DNA of 64,000 nt from CAVSVP01 sp963731125 (GCA_963731125.1 CAVSVP010000007.1:434001-498000); one strand, 5' to 3'. Counted from the first letter of the stretch, positions 8,822 through 18,227 are shown. The notes: generated by a model not told the origin, from the sequence alone. A program made the numbers and translations.

Positions 8822-9112
8822 CTAAGGAAGATGAACGCGGGGTTTTTGGTGATTACGTCGAAATAAGGTAGCGGTATGTCCCACTCGTTGCACCGTTTCT
8901 GCCTCCAATAGTTCACAGATCTGTTTGACGATTTCAGCACGGACTCGACGAGTCTCGGCATTCGCTCTGATTTTGATAAGTTCATGGTGACTAAGCGCGG
9001 CATTAATTTCGTTCAATACTGGTGGAGTTAGGCCGTTACTGCCGATAATAACCACTGGCTTTTTGGCATGAGCCAGCGATTTCAGATGATGTTTTTGGAG
9101 GCTGTTGAGCAT
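8822..9112 (-). CDS. yhbY: Ribosome assembly RNA-binding protein YhbY (CRM domain)
   Basis: A small (96 aa) CRM-domain protein that associates with pre-50S ribosomal particles in E. coli. The start MLNSLQKHHLKSLAHAKKP and the conserved loop VVIIGSNGLTPPVLNEI fit the family, whose hallmark is a GxxG RNA-binding loop. The HELIKIRANAET segment is also typical. It is divergent from rlmE across about 275 bp, the same arrangement as E. coli yhbY-rlmE. The 275-bp gap is AT-rich and probably holds both promoters. Confidence 0.93.
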   Translation of the reverse strand: MLNSLQKHHLKSLAHAKKPVVIIGSNGLTPPVLNEINAALSHHELIKIRANAETRRVRAEIVKQICELLEAETVQRVGHTATLFRRNHQKPRVHLP

Positions 9113-9387
9113 GCGGATTCAGAAAACCTAGTCGAGTGGTCTTTTATGAAAGAATATGTTACCCATTTGCACCCAAAACGTGCTTACTTCCTGTTTACAC
9201 ATTCTTCCGTAGGTGATTACGATGGTCATCGTAGTGTTGTTGCGATAGCAAAATATAAACTGCTTAATTTTTTAATCAGTGATTTTATAGTGTTATTACT
9301 TAAAATAAGGTGCTGTTTTGTGAAAAAAATCAGTTAACCGTGTTTAAGGATTAATATTTTGGTAAGACTTAATAGAGGCGCATCAAA

Positions 9388-10008
9388 GTGGTCCGCAGTA
9401 AAAGCAGTACTCGTTGGTTGCGGGAGCATTTTGAAGACAAATATGTCAATCTCGCCCGCCAGGAAGGGTATCGTTCCCGAGCAACTTATAAACTAAAGGA
9501 GATTCAAGACAGGGACCGTTTGCTAAGACAGGGCATCACGGTAATCGATCTCGGAGCATCACCAGGCGGATGGTCACAGTTTGCTGCTCAGGTCGTAGGT
9601 GCTCAAGGTAGAGTTATTGCGTTAGATGTTCTTCCTATGAAAGCCCTTCCAAGGGTGGAGTTCATTCAGGGAGATTTTCAAACTCAGGAAATATTGGATA
9701 AGGTTTTGGCGACTTTGGCTGGTCAGCCAGTAGACCTTGTAATGTCGGATATGGCCCCCAATACTAGCGGTATTAAAGCTGTGGATCAACCACGAACAAT
9801 GTATCTGGCAGAACTTAGCCTTGATTTCGCCAGACTTTGTTTAAAGCCTAGTGGAGATTTACTCTTAAAAGTGTTTCAAGGGGAAGGTTTCGATGCTTTG
9901 CTGCAGGAGCTACGTAAAAATTTTGCTAAAGTTGTCTCGCGAAAGCCGATGTCCTCTCGGGCTCGGAGCGCAGAGGTTTACTTGCTAGCCAGGAACTATC
10001 GATTGTAA
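9388..10008 (+). CDS. rlmE: 23S rRNA (uridine-2'-O)-methyltransferase RlmE (FtsJ/RrmJ)
   Basis: Methylates the 2'-O of U2552 in the 23S rRNA A-loop using S-adenosylmethionine. Length is 206 aa, as usual. The SAM-binding motif VIDLGASPGGWSQFAAQ lies near residues 51-67. Catalytic K-D-K-E candidates are the early Lys in SRATYKLKEI, Asp in VMSDMAPNTSG, Lys in LLLKVFQGEG and Glu in RSAEVYLLAR. The start is GTG 9388, preceded by GAGG with a 9-nt spacer. It precedes ftsH as in E. coli. Confidence 0.96.
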   Translation: MVRSKSSTRWLREHFEDKYVNLARQEGYRSRATYKLKEIQDRDRLLRQGITVIDLGASPGGWSQFAAQVVGAQGRVIALDVLPMKALPRVEFIQGDFQTQEILDKVLATLAGQPVDLVMSDMAPNTSGIKAVDQPRTMYLAELSLDFARLCLKPSGDLLLKVFQGEGFDALLQELRKNFAKVVSRKPMSSRARSAEVYLLARNYRL

Positions 10009-10103
10009 TAAGGTCTAAAAAAGAGCAGTTTTATTACCAGACCGCTTAGGTTGAAGTGCGCCAAGCGGTTTACAAATCTAACAGCACTGACGAGGTGCAT
10101 ACC

Positions 10104-12026
10104 TTGAATGACATGGTAAAAAACATTCTTCTTTGGGTTGTCATTGCCGTCGTCCTGATGGCTGTTTTTAACAGCTTTGGACCACGAGCTGCGCCATCAG
10201 CACAAATGGGTTATTCACAATTCTTAGAGGAGGCCAAGCAAGGGCGCGTTGCTGAAGTTTCCATTGATGGCCGCACGATTCAAGGGCGTACTAACGCCGG
10301 TGAGAAGTTTACAACCTACAGTCCCGAAACCGATAACAGTGCGATGATAGGCGAGCTGCTTAATAATGGCGTAGAAATCGAGGGACAGCCTCCTGAAAAG
10401 CAATCGCTATTCATGCAAATTTTTATCAGTTGGTTCCCTATGTTGCTGCTGATTGGCATCTGGGTATTCTTTTTGCGGCAGATGCAAGGCGGCGGCGGTG
10501 GACGTGGCGCCATGTCTTTTGGTAAAAGTCGCGCGCGCATGATGAGCGAAGACCAAATTAAAGTCACTTTTGCGGACGTCGCGGGCGTTGAAGAGGCTAA
10601 AGCGGAAGTTGAGGAGTTAGTGGAGTTTTTACGCGATCCGGGTAAGTTTCAACGGTTAGGCGGAAAAATTCCTCGTGGTGTGCTGATGGTTGGCTCACCG
10701 GGTACTGGTAAGACGTTGCTGGCTAAAGCTATTGCGGGTGAGGCTAAGGTACCTTTTTTCAGCATTTCCGGTTCTGATTTTGTGGAAATGTTTGTTGGTG
10801 TTGGTGCCTCCCGAGTACGGGACATGTTTGAACAAGCTAAAAAGCACGCCCCTTGCATTATTTTCATCGACGAGATCGATGCAGTCGGTCGTCATCGGGG
10901 CGCCGGTTTGGGCGGTGGTCATGATGAACGCGAGCAGACTCTCAACCAGCTGTTAGTGGAAATGGATGGCTTTGAAGGCAATGAAGGCATTATCGTGATT
11001 GCAGCGACAAACCGTCCAGATGTTTTGGACCCTGCCCTGCTACGCCCTGGCCGTTTCGATCGCCAAGTTGTGGTGCCCTTACCTGACGTCCGTGGGCGCG
11101 AGCAAATCCTAAGAGTTCATATGCGAAAAGTGCCTTTGGGGTCTAGCGTAAAGCCGGCCTGGATTGCGCGGGGTACGCCAGGCTTTTCAGGTGCAGACTT
11201 AGCCAACTTGGTTAATGAAGCCGCCTTGTTTGCTGCGCGGGCCAATAAACGCGAAGTTGATATGAATGATTTTGAGAAGGCTAAGGATAAGATCATGATG
11301 GGCTCGGAGCGTAAGTCTATGGTTATGAGCGATGACGAAAAGAAGCTGACGGCTTATCACGAAGCTGGTCACGCTATTGTCGGACGGTTAGTGCCTTCCC
11401 ATGATCCGGTTTACAAAGTCAGCATCATTCCGCGTGGTCGAGCGTTGGGGGTGACCATGTTTTTGCCGGAGACAGATCGTTACAGCTTTAGTCGGCAGCG
11501 GCTGGAAAGTCAAATTTCTAGTCTTTTTGGAGGACGAATTGCCGAAGAACTCATTTTTGGTAATGAGGCAGTGACGACTGGAGCTCACAACGATATCGAG
11601 CGGGCCACCGACATTGCCCGTAATATGGTGACGAAGTGGGGGCTTTCTGATCGCCTGGGACCCCTGACGTACAGCGAAGATGACGGTGAAGTCTTTTTAG
11701 GCCGCTCCGTCACCCGTCATAAGAACATATCGGACGAAACCGCTCATATCATTGATGAGGAAATTCGCTCCGTTATCGATCACAACTATCAACATGCCGG
11801 GCAAGTTCTTAGAGCTAATATGGAAAAGTTACATGCAATGGCAGAAGCGTTGATCAAGTATGAGACTATTGATAACAAGCAGATCGACGACATAATGGCT
11901 GGCCGTCCGCCGCGTGAGCCTGATGACTATTCGCCGAATCAGGAACCCCCTGCTCCCTCCGAAAAGGTGGACTTAGGTAAACGCAAGGGCGAGGGTACAA
12001 TCGGCGGTCCAGCTCAGCAACACTGA
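10104..12026 (+). CDS. ftsH: ATP-dependent zinc metalloprotease FtsH
   Basis: Membrane-anchored AAA+ protease that degrades misfolded membrane proteins and regulators such as LpxC and sigma-32. It has two N-terminal transmembrane segments flanking a periplasmic domain. Walker A is GSPGTGKT (about 197-204), Walker B is IIFIDE (about 252-257) and the second region of homology is ATNRPDVLDPALLRPGRFDR. The zinc site HEAGH lies near 419-423. The frame stays open back to 10056, but GAGGTG at 10092-10097 sits 6 nt before TTG 10104 (MNDMVKNILLWVV), so I choose that start; ATG 10113 (MVKNILL), the position matching E. coli MAKN, is the alternative. The protein is about 640 aa and intact. It is followed after 4 nt by folP. 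Confidence 0.97.
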   Translation: MNDMVKNILLWVVIAVVLMAVFNSFGPRAAPSAQMGYSQFLEEAKQGRVAEVSIDGRTIQGRTNAGEKFTTYSPETDNSAMIGELLNNGVEIEGQPPEKQSLFMQIFISWFPMLLLIGIWVFFLRQMQGGGGGRGAMSFGKSRARMMSEDQIKVTFADVAGVEEAKAEVEELVEFLRDPGKFQRLGGKIPRGVLMVGSPGTGKTLLAKAIAGEAKVPFFSISGSDFVEMFVGVGASRVRDMFEQAKKHAPCIIFIDEIDAVGRHRGAGLGGGHDEREQTLNQLLVEMDGFEGNEGIIVIAATNRPDVLDPALLRPGRFDRQVVVPLPDVRGREQILRVHMRKVPLGSSVKPAWIARGTPGFSGADLANLVNEAALFAARANKREVDMNDFEKAKDKIMMGSERKSMVMSDDEKKLTAYHEAGHAIVGRLVPSHDPVYKVSIIPRGRALGVTMFLPETDRYSFSRQRLESQISSLFGGRIAEELIFGNEAVTTGAHNDIERATDIARNMVTKWGLSDRLGPLTYSEDDGEVFLGRSVTRHKNISDETAHIIDEEIRSVIDHNYQHAGQVLRANMEKLHAMAEALIKYETIDNKQIDDIMAGRPPREPDDYSPNQEPPAPSEKVDLGKRKGEGTIGGPAQQH

Positions 12027-12030
12027 GCAC

Positions 12031-12861
12031 ATGGAGTTGAACTGTGCAGGGAAGCGTTTAAGTCTTGATTGCTCAGTAGTCATGGGGGTATTGAATGTTA
12101 CCCCTGATTCTTTTTCTGATGGTGGACGTTATAGCGATCTGGCAAAAGCTCTTGAACGCGCTGAAGAGATGGTCAACGAAGGAGCGGCGCTTGTTGATGT
12201 CGGTGGTGAATCCACTCGTCCGGATGCCGAACCTGTTTCTGTTCAGCAGGAACTGGATCGGATTATCCCGCTGATAGAAATCCTGGCACGGGATTTCCCC
12301 GTGCCGATTTCCGTAGATACCAGTAAACCGGCGGTCATGAGGGAAGCACTGCGGGTTGGCGCCGGCATGATAAATGACGTACGTGCTCTCCAAGAACCGG
12401 AAGCGCTTGAGGTATTATCAAAATATCAGGTTCCAGTTTGCCTAATGCACATGCAAGGGACGCCTGTCACCATGCAAAACAGTCCTCATTACAAAGATGT
12501 AGTCTCAGACATAAAAGAATTTTTTGAAAGTCGTCTTTCTGCCTGTGAAACGTCAGGAGTTAAGCGAGACCGTGTTGTCATAGATCCAGGTTTTGGATTT
12601 GGCAAGACACTGGCTCAGAATCTTCTTCTTCTGAAAAAGTTGCATTTATTTCATAAACTCGGGGTTCCCGTTCTGGTAGGGTTTTCCCGCAAGTCTATGA
12701 TTGGCAAAGTACTTGATACACCCATTGACGAGCGGCTGTCTGGCAGTCTCGCTACGGCTGTTATCGCCGCCTGGCAAGGAGCCCATATCATCCGTGCCCA
12801 TGATGTTAAAGCCACGGTGCAGGCTCTGAAGATGTGTGACGCAATTGCCAAAGCAACTTAA
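12031..12861 (+). CDS. folP: Dihydropteroate synthase
   Basis: Joins p-aminobenzoate to the pterin pyrophosphate in folate synthesis; it is the sulfonamide target. It is a 276-residue TIM barrel with the signatures MGVLNVTPDSFSDGGRY near residue 19, VDVGGESTRPDAEPV, ISVDTSKPAVM, DPGFGFGKT and VGFSRKSMIG. It starts 4 nt after ftsH, as in the conserved ftsH-folP-glmM order. Here the link to glmM is broken by 2.8 kb of repeats and a dead IS. Confidence 0.96.
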   Translation: MELNCAGKRLSLDCSVVMGVLNVTPDSFSDGGRYSDLAKALERAEEMVNEGAALVDVGGESTRPDAEPVSVQQELDRIIPLIEILARDFPVPISVDTSKPAVMREALRVGAGMINDVRALQEPEALEVLSKYQVPVCLMHMQGTPVTMQNSPHYKDVVSDIKEFFESRLSACETSGVKRDRVVIDPGFGFGKTLAQNLLLLKKLHLFHKLGVPVLVGFSRKSMIGKVLDTPIDERLSGSLATAVIAAWQGAHIIRAHDVKATVQALKMCDAIAKAT

Positions 12862-13142
12862 TTGCGCCGTTCTAAGGTAGCAAAAAATTTCCCACAAACT
12901 TTGTCGTACTGCTCTAATTTCCAATATAGCTGTTTCGGACCGATTAGCAGGCAACAACATCCGATTACACTTATGTTGCGTTGCAACGAAACAGGTTGTT
13001 GATTTAGATGGTTTTTATCTCAGAAGCTAAATTTTGACAATGTCATATTAGAGTTTTCTTATGATATTTATTTATCAATGAATTGGGATCACCGTTGCTG
13101 ACTACGAACTTAAAGCGGGACATGCTAGATGTCACATCCGCT
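12862..13142. other. Non-coding gap after folP
   Basis: AT-rich, no gene seen on either strand. I found no clear terminator after folP. The gap leads into the REP-type inverted repeat at 13143. Confidence 0.4.
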
Positions 13143-13210
13143 GGTAGGAGCGAGCTTGCTCGCGAACTAAACCTGATGACCGCCTATTCGCGAGCAAGCT
13201 CGCTCCTACC
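13143..13210. repeat. REP-type doublet (REPIN-like inverted repeat)
   Basis: Two perfect 24-bp inverted arms (13143-13166 and 13187-13210) are separated by 20 bp. Each arm contains the palindrome GCGAGCTTGCTCGC and an outer GGTAGGA tag. A tag plus palindrome repeated in inverted orientation is the layout of REP doublets in Pseudomonas and other gammaproteobacteria, and the GTAGGAGCGAGCTTGCTCGC core closely resembles those. Such elements are moved by REP-associated tyrosine transposases (RAYT); none lies in this window. The rest of the gap to 13470 holds no gene. Confidence 0.85.
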
Positions 13211-13470
13211 AAGTCGCTTGCAAAGTATCCCGGCTAAAGTGGATAGCCAAAAATATTTCTGTAATGTACTGACGTTGAATAAAAATTAGATTTTTCTAAT
13301 GTAACATTGTCAAGTTAATTTAGAGAATTCTTTAAAAATAAAAAACTTACTGATTCGTTTAGTAATTGAATGCGGTTAACAACACGTATACCGATTTATT
13401 TGCATTTAATCCCTTTCATTCCTTGAATCAACCGCAGTGCGCCAATAAACTGTAGGATTGTAGTAAATTT

Positions 13471-15229
13471 TTCAACCTGTACGGTTGGGTTGAAGCCTCT
13501 GCAAACCTGATACTATTCTTATCAATCGCCGTCTTACCCTTCGAATGACCACGTGGAGGGCCACCTCATGAAGAACCACCTTGAAGTGTGTGTGCAGATC
13601 ACGATTAAGCCAACGGAGGCGAGTGTGGATGCTGCTAAGGCGGTCACCCGCGTGGATGCGGGGCAGTTTCGTCTGGTGCTGAAGGAGGGCAGCTTATGCG
13701 CTATCGATGCGTTGGAGGCGGGGGTATTAGAAGCGAGCTATGCGACGAGGCGAGATGCCCTGGCGCAGGCCCTGGAAGGGGCGAGCCGGGAGAGGGCCAT
13801 GGGGGTGTGTAGTGAAAAAGGGGGGGCTGCCGGGTAGTTGAGCACGGGAGTGCGTACCGGGTTGCTGGCGAAGTAGGCCGGTTTCGGTTCGGGATGTTCG
13901 ATGTGGTGGACGAAGCCGGTGAGATCGTCTGGGCGGGCCAGGCGTGATGGCCGAGCCGGCAGGGGCGGCAGTGGTACGCGACGGTGGGTTTCAAGGAACT
14001 GGCGTTGCTGACGGGGGCAACCCAACGCCGCTACCGGCAGACGGTTACCCCCTTCAACCGCAGTCGTCATCAGGTCGTTGGCGGGACGCCGTTGAATAGC
14101 TTGCGCGACGGGGCGGAAAGGGAGGGAGGGAAGGTCATCGCGTTTTTGGACCGTCACAGTGAGCCGGTGTTGAGTGCGCATCGATTCGGCCCCGAGGGTA
14201 GCCCGGAGCCGGGTGCCCCGGGGCTTGGTGAGTTGGCGTCGTTCGAGCCGGGGCGGTTGGGCGAAAAGACGGTCGACGAGGCGCTGGTCTCAGTCGAGCA
14301 AGCCATGCGCAACCAGGGTCTGGCCGAAGCGCTGATCAATGAAGTCAAGCAACAGTGTCGCCGCGCCGACTATGAACAGTATGACAACACAGTCAATATC
14401 GCCGTGGATGATGTCGGCGTCAAGGAACAGAAGGTGGAGCGGGTGCGCCAGGGCGGACCGTCGGCGACGGCGGCGGCAACGGAAACCGAAGTGGTGGCCG
14501 ATGAACATCCGGAGCCTCAAACGCCGGCGGCGAATCAGCGTCCGACGGTGCACCATACGGTGGCGCAAAGCGAGCGGCCGGGGTACCACTTTACGCTGAC
14601 CGGCACCGGTGTAGGCCAGGTGCTACGGTTTGTGTTGGCTTTTCTGCTCAGCCATGGGCTGCTCGCGCAGCGGCTGCGATTCTTCATCGATGGTCAACGC
14701 CGTTTGCCGGGGGCCATTCTCACCTTCTTCAGCTGGCATCCCGCTGCTTCTCTGCTCCTCGATGGGTTTCATTGGGTCAAGCAGGGCAAAGAGCAATTGA
14801 GCCTGGCCTGCCGCGGCCGTGAGATTCGCAACCGCCACCTGAAGGTGTTGCTCGGCTTGCTGTGGTTCGGGTTGCTCGACCGAGCGCAGGACTATTTACG
14901 TTCCATCGCCGCGGTGGAGCTGAAGAATCCCGCGGCGATGGAACGCCTGATCGGGTACCTCGAGCGTAACCGCTCCCCCATTCCCTGCTATGCCCTGCGG
15001 CGCCAGCTGGGGCTTCCCAACTCCAGCAATCCAGTCGCGCGCGCCAACCACCTGGTCACTTCCAACCGCCAAAAGCATCATGGGATGAGTTGGTCGAAAC
15101 CAGGCTCTCACGCACTGACAGCGCTTAGCGCAGTGGTTCTCAATGGCGCCACCCAAACCTGGGTACGGAACCGGCTCATCCCTTTCCAGTTCATTGCCAA
15201 GACGGCTTGATCTAACCGTACAGGTCGAA
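13471..15229 (+). mobile_element. Decayed UPF0236/ISLre2-like insertion sequence with terminal inverted repeats
   Basis: The ends match as inverted repeats: TTCAACCTGTACGGTTGGGT at 13471-13490 and, on the reverse strand, TTCGACCTGTACGGTTAGAT at 15210-15229 (about 17 of 20 identical). The right repeat starts at the stop codon of the transposase. The element is therefore about 1.76 kb. I could not assign a target duplication. GC is clearly higher than in the AT-rich flanks, as expected for an acquired element. Confidence 0.8.
13568..15210 (+). pseudogene. UPF0236/ISLre2-like transposase, frameshift plus stop codon
   Basis: The gene starts at ATG 13568 after GGAGG (MKNHLEVCVQITIKP). The first frame runs to 13837. 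At a run of seven G (13820-13826) the frame is lost; adding one base restores RVVEHGSAYRVAGEVGRFRF and onward. That frame then meets TGA at 13945-13947 and continues through VGFKELALLTGATQRRYRQ to 15210. The C-terminal half has FFIDGQRRLPGA, LLDGFHWVKQGKEQL and NPVARANHLVTSNRQKHHGM, reminiscent of UPF0236/ISLre2 transposases; ISKra4-like is an alternative. With one frameshift and one nonsense codon it is unlikely to be active. Confidence 0.78.
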
Positions 15230-15471
15230 CTTTTTTGCGAATTGGTATAAGTGATGTATTCTGTTTTATAAAATATTAACTCTTCACAATACTTCGGATA
15301 GTTTTTGTTGGTTTCAGAACGACGAATCAAACACTTAAGGAATTAAATTCAACTCAGCGTGGGGCCTAAGTTTGATTTAATTCAATTTACAGAGGTAAGT
15401 GATTGATTTTATGTACTCAAAACTGTCCAAACTATTGTCTTCAAATACTTAACAAAAATTTACAGCTTTAA

Positions 15472-15589
15472 TTAGGTTCTGTTGACATTTTACGTTCAAT
15501 TCATTTGAAATCAACGACTTGGACATCAAAGCTTTTACTGGAAAACTTTTTGAAATCAGAAACTTAAAGCAAATGTCAACAGACCCTAA
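15472..15589. mobile_element. 118-bp MITE-like element upstream of glmM
   Basis: Terminal inverted repeats of 19 bp: TTAGGTTCTGTTGACATTT at 15472-15490 and its reverse complement at 15571-15589 with one mismatch (TTAGGGTCTGTTGACATTT). The GGTCTGTTGACA type of end is common in IS5-like elements (established pattern, from memory). There is no coding capacity. It lies 74 bp before the glmM start and could carry or displace promoter signals. The rest of 15230-15663 is AT-rich and holds no gene. Confidence 0.75.
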
Positions 15590-15663
15590 GAATCAAGTAA
15601 TTTTTCAGCATACGCGGTGAGTAATATAAAAACGGTTTCTGGGTTTGAAATGGGAGAAAATTA

Positions 15664-17004
15664 GTGGGAAAGCATTATTTTGGTACAGATGGCATTCGCG
15701 GAAAAGTTGGCTCTTCTCCAATTACGGCTGAATTTATGCTGAAATTGGGTTGGGCGGCAGGTAAGGCGTTAGCTACTGAGGGTTGTAATAAGATCTTGAT
15801 TGGTAAGGATACCCGTATCTCAGGTTATATGTTTGAATCCGCATTGGAAGCAGGTTTTTCGGCGGCGGGAATTAATATAGCCCTGCTAGGACCGATGCCT
15901 ACGCCTGGTATAGCCTATTTGACTCGCACTTTACGCGCCTGTGCGGGAGTCGTAATAAGTGCATCTCATAACCCCTACTACGATAACGGCGTTAAGTTTT
16001 TTTCCAGCGATGGCACCAAGTTACCAGACGCGCTTGAATATAAAATTGAGGCCTTGCTAGACGATCCGCTAGAAACGGTGGAGACGGTTTCATTGGGTAA
16101 GGCAGAGCGGATAGTTGATGCTGCCGGCCGCTATATCGAATTTTGTAAAAGTACAATACCCTCAGGTGTTAATTTTTCAGGAATTAAGATAGTAATGGAT
16201 TGCGCCAACGGTGCTACCTACCATATTGCGCCTAACGTGTTTACCGAACTTGGTGCTACCGTGCTGCCAATAGCAGCAGCGCCGAATGGGTTAAACATTA
16301 ACTTAGATTGCGGTTCTACTAAGCCAGTTGCTTTACAGGATGCTGTCAAATTCCATGGTGCCGATTTGGGTATTGCGTTTGATGGTGATGGCGACCGGGT
16401 CATTATGGTCGACCATTTAGGTGAAGTCGTAGATGGTGATGAGTTGCTTTTTATTATTGCTCGGGATCGTAAGCGTATCGGTAAATTAAATGGTGCTGTT
16501 GTCGGTACGTTGATGAGTAATTTAGGACTTGAAATTGCCCTTAGCAAATTAGAGATTTTTTTGCACCGCACGAAGGTTGGAGATCGCTACATCATGGAAC
16601 GTTTACTCGCCGAGAACCTAAATTTAGGCGGTGAGGGATCGGGACATATTATTTGTCTGGATAGAACCACTACCGGAGATGGTATTGTATCTGCCCTGCA
16701 AATCTTGACTGCCATGTTGCAATCTGGCTGCAATCTGCACGAGTTGAAGGCCGGGATGAGCAAATACCCTCAGTTTATGATCAATGTTCCATTAGTCCGA
16801 AAGATCGATCTAAATCACTGCATTTCTGTGCAAGACGCTATCCGTGAGGCGGAAATGCAGTTGGGCAACAGGGGGCGGGTGTTATTACGTTCATCCGGCA
16901 CTGAACCTGTAATCCGAGTTATGGTGGAAGGACATGATGCCGCTAAAATAAACTTGCTTGCTCGGAGCTTGGCCGCCGTTGTGAGCGAAGCGGTTTCCGC
17001 GTGA
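15664..17004 (+). CDS. glmM: Phosphoglucosamine mutase
   Basis: Converts glucosamine-6-phosphate to glucosamine-1-phosphate on the route to UDP-GlcNAc, hence peptidoglycan and LPS. The 446 residues match the family. Key features are FGTDGIRGKVG at the N-terminus, the phosphoserine loop VVISASHNPYYDNG near residue 100, the metal loop FDGDGDRV near 240 and the phosphate-binding loop RSSGTEPVIRVM near the C-terminus. The start is GTG 15664 with GGGAGA upstream. The gene is intact and normally follows folP. Confidence 0.97.
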   Translation: MGKHYFGTDGIRGKVGSSPITAEFMLKLGWAAGKALATEGCNKILIGKDTRISGYMFESALEAGFSAAGINIALLGPMPTPGIAYLTRTLRACAGVVISASHNPYYDNGVKFFSSDGTKLPDALEYKIEALLDDPLETVETVSLGKAERIVDAAGRYIEFCKSTIPSGVNFSGIKIVMDCANGATYHIAPNVFTELGATVLPIAAAPNGLNINLDCGSTKPVALQDAVKFHGADLGIAFDGDGDRVIMVDHLGEVVDGDELLFIIARDRKRIGKLNGAVVGTLMSNLGLEIALSKLEIFLHRTKVGDRYIMERLLAENLNLGGEGSGHIICLDRTTTGDGIVSALQILTAMLQSGCNLHELKAGMSKYPQFMINVPLVRKIDLNHCISVQDAIREAEMQLGNRGRVLLRSSGTEPVIRVMVEGHDAAKINLLARSLAAVVSEAVSA

Positions 17005-17088
17005 AATTCAGCCAAAGTCATTAGTCATTGATTTCATCCGGCTAGCTGAGTAAGCTTTTGTAACCACCATAAGCAGGAGATAACGAGT

Positions 17089-17841
17089 ATGCGCATTCCA
17101 TTAGTAGCCGGAAACTGGAAAATGAATGGCTCTCTGGCGAGTATTCAACAGCTGCTAGAAGGCATTAAGCAGGGAACTTCTGAGTTTAAAGACAGCGTGG
17201 AATGTGCGGTATTTCCTCCCTTTGTTTATCTTGCTGAAGTACAGCGCTTACTCTCGAATACGACTATTCGATGGGGCGCTCAAAATGTTTCGGAACAGCA
17301 AGCAGGCGCCTTTACGGGCGAAGTCGCGGCTTCCATGCTATTGGACTTTAACTGTACTTATGTGATAGTCGGTCACTCTGAGCGCCGCGCGCTTTATGGA
17401 GAGAGCGATGCCATGGTGGCTCGCAAATTTGCCACGGCACGTGAGGCAGGATTAACGCCGATACTATGTGTCGGCGAATCCCTGGAAGAGCGGGAGAAAG
17501 GGGTGACCGAAATGGTGGTTGCTCGTCAATTGGGGGCGGTGTTGGAATTAGAGGGTATTGAAGGGGTTGGTGACGCAATAATTGCGTATGAGCCGGTTTG
17601 GGCTATTGGCACAGGTAGAACGGCAACGCCCGAACAGGCTCAGGAAGTCCATGCATTTATTCGTAGTAAACTTGCCAAAAACGATGCTACAATAGCAAAT
17701 TCAATAAGAATTCTTTACGGTGGCAGTGTAAAAGGATCTAACGCTGCGGAATTGTTTGCTATGGCGGATATTGATGGTGGCTTGGTAGGCGGCGCTTCAT
17801 TAGAGGCTCAGGAATTTTTGACCATTGCCAAAGGCGCTTAG
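17089..17841 (+). CDS. tpiA: Triosephosphate isomerase
   Basis: Interconverts dihydroxyacetone phosphate and glyceraldehyde-3-phosphate. The 250-residue TIM barrel shows GNWKMN (Asn and Lys of the active site), the catalytic His in VIVGHSERR, the catalytic Glu in AYEPVWAIGTG (also the flexible loop) and the phosphate-binding GGSVKGSNA. It is preceded by AGGAGATAAC. In E. coli glmM is followed directly by secG; insertion of tpiA between them is common in other gammaproteobacteria. Confidence 0.97.
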   Translation: MRIPLVAGNWKMNGSLASIQQLLEGIKQGTSEFKDSVECAVFPPFVYLAEVQRLLSNTTIRWGAQNVSEQQAGAFTGEVAASMLLDFNCTYVIVGHSERRALYGESDAMVARKFATAREAGLTPILCVGESLEEREKGVTEMVVARQLGAVLELEGIEGVGDAIIAYEPVWAIGTGRTATPEQAQEVHAFIRSKLAKNDATIANSIRILYGGSVKGSNAAELFAMADIDGGLVGGASLEAQEFLTIAKGA

Positions 17842-17854
17842 CGTAAGGTTGTTG

Positions 17855-18226
17855 ATGCAGACGGTATTCTTGCTTTTGCACATTATTGTAGCCACCGCCT
17901 TAATTGCGTTGGTGTTATTCCAGCACGGCAAGGGAGCCGACGCAGGTGCTGCATTCGGCAGTGGTGCTTCTGCGACGGTGTTTGGATCACGAGGATCGGC
18001 TTCTTTTTTAAGTCGCGTTACCGCGGGCTTAGCAGCTGGATTTTTTGTAACAAGCTTATTTCTTGCTTATTTTGCTACGCAGTCTTCGGCGCCGACCAGC
18101 GTCGTGGAAGATCTACGACGTAGCAAGGCGGAGCAAAAAGTCGATAAAACTGAAGTAGATCAAGCTGACGTCCCTGCGGGTCCTGAGGACGTACCACAAA
18201 TTCCACAGCAACCTGCTAAAAAATAA
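17855..18226 (+). CDS. secG: Preprotein translocase subunit SecG
   Basis: Small inner-membrane subunit of SecYEG that stimulates protein export. The 123 residues have two transmembrane helices (about 1-22 and 55-75) with the typical cytoplasmic segment LVLFQHGKGADAGAAFGSGASATVFGSRG (key blocks HGKGADAG and VFGSRG), then a charged, Pro-rich tail. The frame extends back into tpiA, but ATG 17855 (MQTVFLLLHIIVATAL) with AAGG upstream is the natural start. The stop is 1 nt before tRNA-Leu, as in E. coli secG-leuU. Confidence 0.94.
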   Translation: MQTVFLLLHIIVATALIALVLFQHGKGADAGAAFGSGASATVFGSRGSASFLSRVTAGLAAGFFVTSLFLAYFATQSSAPTSVVEDLRRSKAEQKVDKTEVDQADVPAGPEDVPQIPQQPAKK

Positions 18227-18227
18227 T

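Noticed and set aside
9068..9337. 89-codon open frame overlapping the yhbY start and the rlmE upstream region
   Set aside because: It overlaps a well-supported gene on the other strand and has no family features.
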